From: a virus
Reading direction: 5' to 3' (one strand)
Length of the DNA stretch: 23,086 bases
IMG/VR virus record: IMGVR_UViG_3300025383_000110
Location: 1 to 23,086 of that record
The notes under the pieces were generated by a model. The model did no database searches. It saw only the letters and a program-made list of their open reading frames with translations, and was not told the origin of the DNA. Of this stretch, positions 16,195-20,775 are shown in pieces; positions within the stretch are counted from its first letter, which is position 1, and every line of letters begins with the position of its first letter. The position numbers and the translations under genes were made by a program.

Positions 16195-16562
16195 TGGAAC
16201 AAACAAAATCTTGTATCTATTGTAAACAAGAAAAACCTTTTTCTGAATTTGGAAAACATCCAACAAGATTTGATGGCATGGACGGAAGATGTAAACAATG
16301 TATTAGAGAAAGAATTAGACTTGTAAAACAAATTCGTGAAACTGCTCCAGCAATGTCAAGCACTTGTGATTGTTGCGGTGAAGAAATTGGAATTGACAAA
16401 AGTTATAAACAAATCAAATTATGTTTAGACCATGATCCTATAAAAAATACTTTTAGAGGATGGCTCTGCCATAAATGTAATACTGGTATTGGTTTGCTTG
16501 GTGATAATGTTGAAGGTTTATTGCGAGCCTTAGATTATTTAAAGGAATCCAAAAATGCCTGA
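16194..16562 (+). CDS. 49: Recombination endonuclease VII-like HNH nuclease (gp49 family)
   Basis: This 122-residue nuclease has two zinc-type cysteine pairs near the N-terminus (C7-x2-C10 and C33-x2-C36). A second set follows, CDCC near 59-62 and CHKC near 91-94. Between them is LCLDHD with FRGWLCHKCNTGIGLLGDN, the endonuclease VII core. In T4, gp49 resolves Holliday junctions and branched DNA before packaging. T4 gp49 is longer (157 residues) and lies elsewhere. Here the gene is wedged between the two clamp-loader subunits, overlapping both (TAATGG upstream, 8 bases with gp62). A free-standing HNH homing-type nuclease is an alternative, but the GLLGDN motif favours endonuclease VII. Confidence 0.82.
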   Translation: MEQTKSCIYCKQEKPFSEFGKHPTRFDGMDGRCKQCIRERIRLVKQIRETAPAMSSTCDCCGEEIGIDKSYKQIKLCLDHDPIKNTFRGWLCHKCNTGIGLLGDNVEGLLRALDYLKESKNA

Positions 16563-16944
16563 TTTATTCAAAGAGATTGTACCTTCAATCTTACAAACTA
16601 AGAAAAATCCATTCCAAGATGAACATGATTATAAAGATTATGTACCTTTTGTAGTCAACCGAGCCTTGTCATTTCACCAAGACTGTGTTCTATATGCCAA
16701 CGAGATGAACATCAATCCAGCGTTGGATAAAGATATGCAGTATTTGTTTTATCTAAATACTATCAGGTCAATGAAACGGAAATTCCAACCGTGGCAGAAA
16801 ACGTTGGCCGACAAAGATATAGAAGCCGTTAAAAAATACTTTGGATATAATAGCCAAAAAGCCAAAGAAGCTTTGCGTATTCTAAATGATGACCAAATCG
16901 CTGAAATAAGAACAAAAACAGAAAAAGGCGGAGTGACCAAGTAA
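16555..16944 (+). CDS. 62: Clamp loader small subunit gp62
   Basis: This 129-residue protein lies between the gp44 cluster and regA, the T4 position of gp62. It is shorter than T4 gp62 (187 residues). Recognisable features are the DYKDYVPFVVNRALSFHQDC helix pair (about 26-45) and YLFYLNTIRSMKRKFQPWQK (about 65-84), the family's central KR-rich helix. The C-terminal part is Lys-rich and helical. gp62 forms the 4:1 complex with gp44 that loads gp45. The ATG has AAGGAA 9 bases upstream. The stop overlaps the RegA start. Confidence 0.8.
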   Translation: MPDLFKEIVPSILQTKKNPFQDEHDYKDYVPFVVNRALSFHQDCVLYANEMNINPALDKDMQYLFYLNTIRSMKRKFQPWQKTLADKDIEAVKKYFGYNSQKAKEALRILNDDQIAEIRTKTEKGGVTK

Positions 16945-17351
16945 TGATTTCAATTATAGATTTAGTTGAAGTTACATTAGGTGAAAAAGATGATTTCCTT
17001 AAAGTTCGTGAAACTCTTACACGCATCGGTGTAGCTTCCAAAAAAGATAGAATACTCTACCAGTCTTGCCATATTTTACATAAGCAAGGCAAGTATTACA
17101 TCGTACACTTTAAAGAACTGTTTGCTTTAGATGGTAAACCTACTGATATCTCAGAAAATGACTTGTCTCGTAGGAATGCCATTGCCAAGTTGTTACAAGA
17201 TTGGGGACTGGTAAAAGTGGTAAATCAAAAACAGATTGAAACACCAGCACCAATCTTTCTTTCCCAAATTAAGATCCTGTCTCATAAAGAGAAGGATGGT
17301 TGGGAATTGACACCAAAATACAATATTGGTAAGAAACCAGGTTCTTATTGA
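16944..17351 (+). CDS. regA: Translational repressor RegA
   Basis: This 135-residue protein is a close match to T4 RegA (122 residues), which binds start regions of early mRNAs, including those for gp44 and gp45, and blocks ribosomes. Diagnostic segments are DDFLKVRETLTRIG, then LYQSCHILHKQGKYYIVHFKELF (split by a short turn), RRNAIAKLLQDWGLVKVV and the C-terminal WELTPKYNIGKK. It closes the replication cluster as in T4. The gene starts at TAATG with GGAG 13 bases upstream. In T4 the DNA polymerase gene 43 follows; here Hsp20 does. Confidence 0.95.
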   Translation: MISIIDLVEVTLGEKDDFLKVRETLTRIGVASKKDRILYQSCHILHKQGKYYIVHFKELFALDGKPTDISENDLSRRNAIAKLLQDWGLVKVVNQKQIETPAPIFLSQIKILSHKEKDGWELTPKYNIGKKPGSY

Positions 17352-17377
17352 CAAAGTAGTATAAATACTGATACAAT
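17348..17377 (+). promoter_or_regulatory. Dual promoter for Hsp20: sigma-70-type with a late motif in its spacer
   Basis: TTGACA, an 18-base spacer, then TACAAT preceded by TGA (an extended -10). The spacer itself contains an exact T4 late element TATAAATA (17360-17367). Predicted starts are near 17384 (sigma-70) and 17374 (late), so both transcripts would carry the thermometer-like leader. The -35 overlaps the regA stop. Confidence 0.7.
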
Positions 17378-17381
17378 TATG

Positions 17382-17441
17382 TGCCGTGCTCATTTGAGGC
17401 GGCAGTTTTGATAACCTCGCTTAAATTAAGGAGAAAATATG
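17382..17441 (+). promoter_or_regulatory. ROSE-like RNA thermometer in the Hsp20 leader
   Basis: Two hairpins fill the leader. The first is TGCCG/CGGCA (17382-17404) with an inner CTC-ATTT-GAG. The second is CTCGCTTA-AAT-TAAGGAG (17416-17433): CTC pairs with GAG and CTTA pairs with TAAG, leaving G17419 bulged. The 3' strand is the whole ribosome site AAGGAG, five bases before the ATG. The 5' strand contains UCGCU, fitting the ROSE signature U(U/C)GCU whose bulged G lies opposite the ribosome site. ROSE elements control small heat shock genes, and the gene here is Hsp20. Melting with heat would free translation. Structure was folded by eye. Confidence 0.7.
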
Positions 17442-17906
17442 ACAAGCGCAACTTTATCTTTATTCCCACAATGGGCTTCCCTCCATAAGTCTTTGGATCC
17501 ATTCACAGTTGGTTTTGATGATGTATTAGACCAAATCCGTGATATCTCTGAGACAGTCGCCAAGGCAACACCTGGTTACCCTCCATATAACATCAAACAA
17601 GTCAAAGAAAACAAGTATGTCATTGAAATGGCAGTTGCTGGTTTTGCTAAGACGGACATTGAAGTTACCTTAGAAGGTAATAAGTTGGTTATCCGTGGTG
17701 CAGCTGTTGAAAGTGATGAAGATCCATCTAGTTTCATTTATAAAGGCATTGCTAATCGCAGTTTCAATCGTACCTTTACTCTTGCCGATAAGGTAGAGAT
17801 TAAAGATGCCGAAATTGCAAATGGTATGCTTAAAGTCTGGCTAGAAAATATGGTAAAAGCACAGGATATGGTGAAGAAGATTGCCGTAAAATCCAAAGAT
17901 GAATAA
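17439..17906 (+). CDS. hsp20: Small heat shock protein Hsp20
   Basis: This 155-residue alpha-crystallin-type chaperone binds unfolding proteins without ATP. The conserved domain runs from about residue 45 to 140. It starts YPPYNIKQVKENKYVIEMAV, then has AGFAKTDIEVTLEGNKLVI, the RSFNRTFTLADKVEIKDAEI stretch and NGMLKVWLE. The C-terminal tail is short and ends with charged residues. Hsp20 genes are common in T4-like phages of cyanobacteria and other aquatic hosts. Its leader holds a candidate RNA thermometer. Two overlapping promoter types precede it, suggesting expression both early and late. A 21-codon frame overlaps its stop. Confidence 0.95.
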   Translation: MTSATLSLFPQWASLHKSLDPFTVGFDDVLDQIRDISETVAKATPGYPPYNIKQVKENKYVIEMAVAGFAKTDIEVTLEGNKLVIRGAAVESDEDPSSFIYKGIANRSFNRTFTLADKVEIKDAEIANGMLKVWLENMVKAQDMVKKIAVKSKDE

Positions 17907-17964
17907 CTGGTGGCCCGTTACCGATGAGGAATGGGAACAGTTAAATTATCCGGTTGGCAAATAA
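17899..17964 (+). CDS. Possible 21-residue Trp-rich microprotein
   Basis: An ATG frame overlaps the Hsp20 stop by 8 bases and ends just before the terminator. The peptide, starting MNNWWPVTDEEWEQL, has three Trp in 12 residues and an acidic core, a composition unlikely from random AT-rich sequence. No ribosome site is obvious, so expression would depend on coupling to Hsp20. Confidence 0.4.
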   Translation: MNNWWPVTDEEWEQLNYPVGK

Positions 17965-17968
17965 TATA

Positions 17969-17994
17969 GGGGGTCTTGACTGACCCCCATTTTT
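17969..17994 (+). terminator. Rho-independent terminator after Hsp20
   Basis: A 7-bp stem (GGGGGTC/GACCCCC) with a 6-base loop TTGACT is followed by A and TTTTT. The loop is at the same time the -35 box of the next promoter. Confidence 0.9.
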
Positions 17995-18004
17995 GAGTTA
18001 TAAT
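17976..18004 (+). promoter_or_regulatory. Sigma-70-type promoter overlapping the terminator
   Basis: TTGACT (the terminator loop), a 17-base spacer and a perfect TATAAT at 17999-18004. The expected start is at 18011-18012, the ATG itself, so the first gene of this unit may be read from a leaderless message. Confidence 0.8.
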
Positions 18005-18010
18005 TATATC

Positions 18011-18229
18011 ATGAAAAAGAATCTTAGACCTGGTCATACAGGCACCAAAGCCATACTTAAAAAAGTTCGTGCCAAAAATGGTACGGATATCTTCTATACC
18101 TATTCAAATTGGGCAACCAATGAGATTGACGGTGTAACTTTTCTTCCTGTCGTAAGAGAAATACCTGACCCAAAGAAAAATCAGGTGGTACATTATATGC
18201 GTAAAGATAATATGGAGTATGTGAAATGA
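18011..18229 (+). CDS. Unknown small protein (72 residues)
   Basis: The product starts MKKNLRPGHTGTKAILKKVR, is basic at the N-terminus and contains FYTYSNWATNEIDGVTFLPVV, probably a small beta-rich fold. No family is recognised. I chose ATG 18011 over an upstream TTG at 17993, because the latter lies inside the terminator and upstream of the predicted transcript start. It begins an operon of short genes leading to the SpeD homologue and overlaps the next gene by 4 bases (ATGA). Confidence 0.75.
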   Translation: MKKNLRPGHTGTKAILKKVRAKNGTDIFYTYSNWATNEIDGVTFLPVVREIPDPKKNQVVHYMRKDNMEYVK

Positions 18230-18429
18230 ATCGTATTGAAATTTGGAATATTAATCAACGCAGATTGTTTGAACCTAGCAGCAAAGAAGATTTAAAACTT
18301 GTTAGAAAATATCTACATGACAATAAATGGGGTAATGATGGTTGTCCTTTCTACTTGGAATGGCCTTACCTAGATATACCTTCAATGTTAAAAGATAAAA
18401 TCACAAAGTATACTTTGAAAGGATTGTAA
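18226..18429 (+). CDS. Unknown small protein (67 residues)
   Basis: It overlaps the genes on both sides (ATGA before, TAATG after). The product starts MNRIEIWNINQRRLF, with a helical middle (SSKEDLKLVRKYLHDNKWG) and a C-terminal PFYLEWPYLDIPSMLKDKIT segment rich in aromatic residues. It has a single Cys. It looks soluble, and no family is recognised. Tight coupling suggests a real protein expressed with the SpeD homologue. Confidence 0.75.
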   Translation: MNRIEIWNINQRRLFEPSSKEDLKLVRKYLHDNKWGNDGCPFYLEWPYLDIPSMLKDKITKYTLKGL

Positions 18430-18599
18430 TGGATTGGCTAATGTACTCTGGTTGTAATATTACCTTGAAATTAAATCCGTTTCATTGGAGAATCTCATTC
18501 AAATACAATAAAACCAATGAGGTTTGGGAACAAGATGCTTTGTTGATTGAATTATTACCAATCACTATCCGTGTTTGGTTCGACAATGGAGAATGGTAA
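18429..18599 (+). CDS. Unknown small Trp-rich protein (56 residues)
   Basis: This frame starts on the last base of the previous stop (TAATG) and ends sharing a base with the start of the SpeD homologue. The product, starting MDWLMYSGCNITLKLNP, has five Trp and alternates hydrophobic and polar residues (WRISFKYNK, then ITIRVWFDNGEW), suggesting a small beta sheet. Start and stop overlaps on both sides support translation. Function unknown. Confidence 0.7.
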   Translation: MDWLMYSGCNITLKLNPFHWRISFKYNKTNEVWEQDALLIELLPITIRVWFDNGEW

Positions 18600-18961
18600 T
18601 GCAAGGTTGGGGTAAACATATGGTCGTTGATGCCAAAGGGTGCCAATTAGACCGAGCCAGAGATCCTGAATACATCAGTCATTTTATTAAAGAACTGGTA
18701 AGACAGATTGAAATGGTACCTTTTGGTGAACCACAAGTGGTACACTTTGCAGATAATACAGAAAAAGCAGGCTTCACGGCCATACAGTTAATTGAGACTT
18801 CCAATATTATGGCACACCTCTTAGACCATAATGGAGACCTCTACCTTGATGTATTCAGTTGTAAAGACTTTGAAAATCAAAGGGTTACGGATTGTCTACA
18901 ATCTTTCTTTTCTCCTGAAAAGATTTATTATAATATTATTACAAGAGATGCAAGGCGATAA
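18599..18961 (+). CDS. speD: S-adenosylmethionine decarboxylase homologue (SpeD-like)
   Basis: This 120-residue protein resembles the short bacterial SpeD class, which makes the aminopropyl donor for spermidine and cuts itself to form a pyruvoyl group. GWGKHMVVDAKGC (3-15) matches the family opening. The key residues lie at the right distances: S68, H73 and C88, matching the 63/68/83 spacing of the Thermotoga enzyme. The residue before the cleavage Ser is Thr (ETS) where ES is usual, and the Ser-His pair is Ser-Asn, so self-processing efficiency is uncertain. ATG 18599 is chosen because GGAG lies 7 bases upstream and it overlaps the previous stop. SpeD genes occur in T4-like cyanophages. Polyamine supply for DNA packaging is inferred. 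Confidence 0.8.
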   Translation: MQGWGKHMVVDAKGCQLDRARDPEYISHFIKELVRQIEMVPFGEPQVVHFADNTEKAGFTAIQLIETSNIMAHLLDHNGDLYLDVFSCKDFENQRVTDCLQSFFSPEKIYYNIITRDARR

Positions 18962-18964
18962 ATA
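18957..18964 (+). promoter_or_regulatory. Late-like promoter (GATAAATA) before the metalloprotease gene
   Basis: GATAAATA overlaps the speD stop. It differs from the T4 late element in the first base only. The predicted start is near 18971, giving a leader of about 57 bases that contains the AGGTCA repeats. Confidence 0.45.
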
Positions 18965-18983
18965 CGCTTGAGTGAGAAGTTAT

Positions 18984-19025
18984 AGGTCATGCTAGTTATT
19001 AGGTCAATTTACTAAGGAGTGACCT
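18984..19025 (+). repeat. AGGTCA direct repeats and matching TGACCT in the metalloprotease leader
   Basis: AGGTCA occurs at 18984-18989 and 19001-19006, and its complement TGACCT at 19020-19025, just before the ATG at 19028. The second copy can form a 6-bp hairpin whose 13-base loop ends with the ribosome site AAGGAG. The first copy can pair with the same TGACCT instead, so two exclusive structures are possible. A protein or metal-responsive switch is speculation. Confidence 0.5.
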
Positions 19026-19027
19026 GA

Positions 19028-19531
19028 ATGCAGCTAAGTATAGTTGGTTGTCCCGATAAAAAGCGGTTCAGACCCTATGTAAAACGTGCCGTATTGTTCT
19101 ATGCGGAACAACTTATCTCACAAAAATTGTTGGAAAACATATACTTACGGATTAAATTTAATCCAAAAATAGAGGCCTATGGTTATGCTTCTATTCTGGA
19201 GTATAACGATTCTCGTAAGGCTAGAGAATTTGAAATAGAGATTCATCCTGGTATTGGTGCTACTGAGATCCTAAAGACTCTGGCACATGAAATGACGCAT
19301 ATTAAACAGTATGCTTATCATGAAACAAACGAGACCTTAACTCGCTGGAAAGGTCTCAGGATCGATCCTGATAATACAGACTATTGGGTTCAACCATGGG
19401 AAATCGAAGCTCATGGAATGGAATCTGGACTATTTACCAAATTTGCCACAGAAGAAAAACTGTGGAATGTATTTACTGGTGTAGTTAATCCTGATTCTCC
19501 TATTGAAATGGAGCCATTAGGCTGGAAATAG
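19028..19531 (+). CDS. SprT-like zinc metalloprotease
   Basis: This 167-residue protein has the zincin motif HEMTH (87-91), with a downstream PWEIEAHG (123-130) supplying the likely third Glu ligand, as in SprT/Spartan-type proteases. The segment before the motif, EIEIHPGIGATEILKTLA, matches phage members of this group. Cellular Spartan proteins cut DNA-bound proteins, but phage relatives are uncharacterised and the substrate is unknown. It has no signal peptide. The ATG has AAGGAG 8 bases upstream, held within the loop of a possible leader hairpin. It is the last gene before the tRNA region. Confidence 0.82.
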   Translation: MQLSIVGCPDKKRFRPYVKRAVLFYAEQLISQKLLENIYLRIKFNPKIEAYGYASILEYNDSRKAREFEIEIHPGIGATEILKTLAHEMTHIKQYAYHETNETLTRWKGLRIDPDNTDYWVQPWEIEAHGMESGLFTKFATEEKLWNVFTGVVNPDSPIEMEPLGWK

Positions 19532-19534
19532 TTT

Positions 19535-19644
19535 TGATTGTGTAGTGACTACAATGGAACACCGAAAACTTGTTAATGTCGACCAAAACAAGAACCGGCC
19601 ATGAAGAGCGGGGTCACCGTGGATTCAAGCACCAAACACAATCA
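19535..19644 (+). ncRNA. Structured RNA candidate A (110 nt) upstream of tRNA-Thr
   Basis: A 9-bp closing helix (TGATTGTGT 19535-19543 with ACACAATCA 19636-19644) brackets the element, starting just after the metalloprotease stop and ending 4 bases before tRNA-Thr. Inside are CTTGTT/AACAAG (19569-19574 with 19587-19592) and CCATG/CGTGG (19599-19603 with 19618-19622). GACC in the first hairpin loop (19581-19584) can pair with GGTC (19612-19615) as a pseudoknot. I recognise no family. It could be a stable small RNA or a processing module. Confidence 0.5.
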
Positions 19645-19648
19645 CCCA

Positions 19649-19722
19649 GCCCTTGTAGTTAAATGGTATAACAGTTGATTTGTAATCATCAATTCGCAGT
19701 TCGATTCTGTGCTGGGGCACCA
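19649..19722 (+). tRNA. tRNA-Thr (anticodon UGU)
   Basis: A full cloverleaf with encoded CCA. The acceptor is GCCCTTG/CTGGGGC with one T-T mismatch and one wobble. The D arm carries GG, and the T loop is TTCGATT. The anticodon loop is TTTGTAA with TGT at 19681-19683. The anticodon stem has one T-T mismatch (19675/19689), so the molecule is slightly degenerate. It would read ACA and related Thr codons. Confidence 0.88.
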
Positions 19723-19744
19723 TCAAATATACCAAACTTTTGTA

Positions 19745-19773
19745 TTGACTTCTTATAATTAAGATGTTATAGT
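19745..19773 (+). promoter_or_regulatory. Sigma-70-type promoter inside the tRNA region
   Basis: TTGACT, a 17-base spacer and TATAGT preceded by TGT (an extended -10). The predicted start near 19780 lies 3 bases before the tRNA-like element, so that element would form the 5' end of the tRNA-Gly/tRNA-Asn transcript. Confidence 0.75.
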
Positions 19774-19782
19774 ATTACATAT

Positions 19783-19849
19783 GCGGAGAGTAATAGTACG
19801 ATAAAAGATACCATCTTTTGTTAGGTGAGCAAAGCATCACTCCGCTCCA
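19783..19849 (+). ncRNA. tRNA-like element (67 nt) abutting tRNA-Gly
   Basis: GCGGAG pairs with CTCCGC and is followed by T-CCA, like a tRNA acceptor end. Three hairpins lie inside. GTA/TAC is in the D-arm position. AAAAG/CTTTT has a 7-base loop ATACCAT in the anticodon position (ACC at the anticodon site, preceded by T). GTGAGC-AAA-GC-A-TCAC is in the T-arm position. It lacks the GG of the D loop and the TTCGA of the T loop, and is short, so it is not a normal tRNA. A decayed tRNA or a processing signal are possible. Confidence 0.55.
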
Positions 19850-19850
19850 T

Positions 19851-19924
19851 GCGGGATTCGTTTAATGGTAGGACTTCAGTTTTCCAAACTGATAACATTG
19901 GTTCGATTCCAATATCCCGCTCCA
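19851..19924 (+). tRNA. tRNA-Gly (anticodon UCC)
   Basis: A perfect 7-bp acceptor (GCGGGAT/ATCCCGC), discriminator T and encoded CCA. The anticodon stem TCAGT/ACTGA is perfect, with loop TTTCCAA and TCC at 19883-19885. The T loop is TTCGATT. It reads GGA and GGG codons. Confidence 0.95.
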
Positions 19925-19931
19925 GTTTTAT

Positions 19932-20007
19932 TCCGAAGTAGCTCAGTTGGTAGAGTAGATGACTGTTAATCATTTGGTCGCTGGTTCGAGCCCAGCCTTT
20001 GGAGCCA
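19932..20007 (+). tRNA. tRNA-Asn (anticodon GUU)
   Basis: The acceptor is TCCGAAG/CTTTGGA (one wobble) with discriminator G and encoded CCA. The D arm is GCTC-AGTTGGTA-GAGT, the anticodon loop CTGTTAA has GTT at 19965-19967, and the T loop is TTCGAGC. It lies 7 bases after tRNA-Gly. Its 3' CCA overlaps the first bases of the closing helix of RNA candidate B. Confidence 0.95.
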
Positions 20008-20221
20008 ATTATTGAGGATGTGCGGTAAAGGATAAGCAATCCTAACTGTCAAGGAACATCAACACCCCGGCGGTATGATCCAATATCTGGAGATTTTCCG
20101 TATGCTGAGAACGGAAGGAAGCTGTAAGCTGGGGTAGGCGGTGGTAGAGTTCGAAAGAATGGCCTTAAACGCTTAATCTACGACACGCCTATTAAACACA
20201 CGACAGTATCCTCAATAATTG
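20006..20221 (+). ncRNA. Structured RNA candidate B (216 nt) downstream of tRNA-Asn
   Basis: A perfect 14-bp helix closes it (20006-20019 with 20208-20221, core ATTGAGGAT/ATCCTCAAT). Directly inside, ACTGTC (20045-20050) pairs with GACAGT (20202-20207). Between these helices on the 5' side is hairpin AGGAT-AAGCA-ATCCT (20029-20043), making a three-way junction. Further helices are ACCCCGGC/GCTGGGGT (20064-20071 with 20128-20135), TCCA/TGGA (20079/20091), TTCCG/CGGAA (20096/20116), AGGCG/CGCCT (20136/20190) and GTAGA/TCTAC (20144/20181). There is also a GAAA-tetraloop hairpin at 20149-20160. No reading frame fits, and no family is recognised. Confidence 0.75.
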
Positions 20222-20316
20222 ATTTTCTTAATAACAATCATCAAAACATATCATAAAGGCAATAACTAAAATTTATTGATTTGAGATATACATAATATTT
20301 TAACTATGGAGTAAAT

Positions 20317-20775
20317 ATGTCTATTACATTACAAAACCTTGAGAGTGCATTGGCTGGCGAATCAATGGCTCATATCAAGTATCGTTATTTCGCCAAAATT
20401 GCTCGTGAAGAAGGCTTTGAAGAAGTAGCAAAGCATTTTGAACATACAGCAAACCAAGAAATTCTCCACGCTTGGGGTCACCTCGAATTACTCATCGGTA
20501 AACCATCTACAAAAGAATGTTTAGAAAAAGCCATTGAAGGTGAAACATATGAGTTCACTACAATGTATCCTCAGTTCTTAGAAAATGCTATCAGCGAAAA
20601 AAATGCTCAAGCATCTACTGAATTCGTTGAACAAATTTCTGAATCAAAAGAACACGCTGAACAATTCAAAGCAAAGTTGGCAGTATTAGAAAAAGCAGAG
20701 AAGCGTTTCAAGGCACTTAAAGGTGTTGAAGAACGTCATGCTAATGCCTATAAACAAATTTTGGAGACACTATAA
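20317..20775 (+). CDS. rbr: Rubrerythrin (diiron domain only)
   Basis: This 152-residue four-helix-bundle protein belongs to the rubrerythrin family, which reduces hydrogen peroxide using a diiron site. The first half opens LESALAGESMAHIKYRYFA with ligand E15, then E48-x2-H51 (NQEILHAWGH). The second half has GETYEFTTMYPQFLENA (E76/E79) and E109-x3-H113 (SESKEHAEQF). It lacks the C-terminal rubredoxin domain of classical rubrerythrin, but a separate rubredoxin gene starts on its stop codon (TAATG). The ATG has GGAG 6 bases upstream. Rubrerythrin is unusual in a phage. Protection of the infected cell from peroxide is inferred. Confidence 0.9.
   Translation: MSITLQNLESALAGESMAHIKYRYFAKIAREEGFEEVAKHFEHTANQEILHAWGHLELLIGKPSTKECLEKAIEGETYEFTTMYPQFLENAISEKNAQASTEFVEQISESKEHAEQFKAKLAVLEKAEKRFKALKGVEERHANAYKQILETL

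Larger units (their letters stand above)
19532..20316 (+). other. 785-base non-coding RNA-rich region
   Basis: No convincing protein gene lies here on either strand. It holds, in order: structured RNA candidate A, tRNA-Thr, a sigma-70-type promoter, a tRNA-like element, tRNA-Gly, tRNA-Asn, structured RNA candidate B, and a 95-base AT-rich leader for rubrerythrin with GGAG 6 bases before its ATG. Each is listed separately. Confidence 0.85.

Noticed and set aside
17993-18010. TTG start at 17993 for the 72-residue protein
   Set aside because: It lies in the terminator T-run and upstream of the predicted transcript start; ATG 18011 is favoured.
19535-19644. Hammerhead ribozyme in RNA candidate A
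   Set aside because: A GAAA is present, but no CUGAUGA core occurs, so the hammerhead consensus fails.
20020-20024. GTGCG just inside RNA candidate B, like a group II intron 5' end
   Set aside because: The element is about 200 bases, far too short for a group II ribozyme, and no domain V hairpin is visible.
19821-20039. Minus-strand open frame across the tRNA genes
   Set aside because: It covers tRNA-Gly and tRNA-Asn, whose cloverleaf structure explains the sequence.
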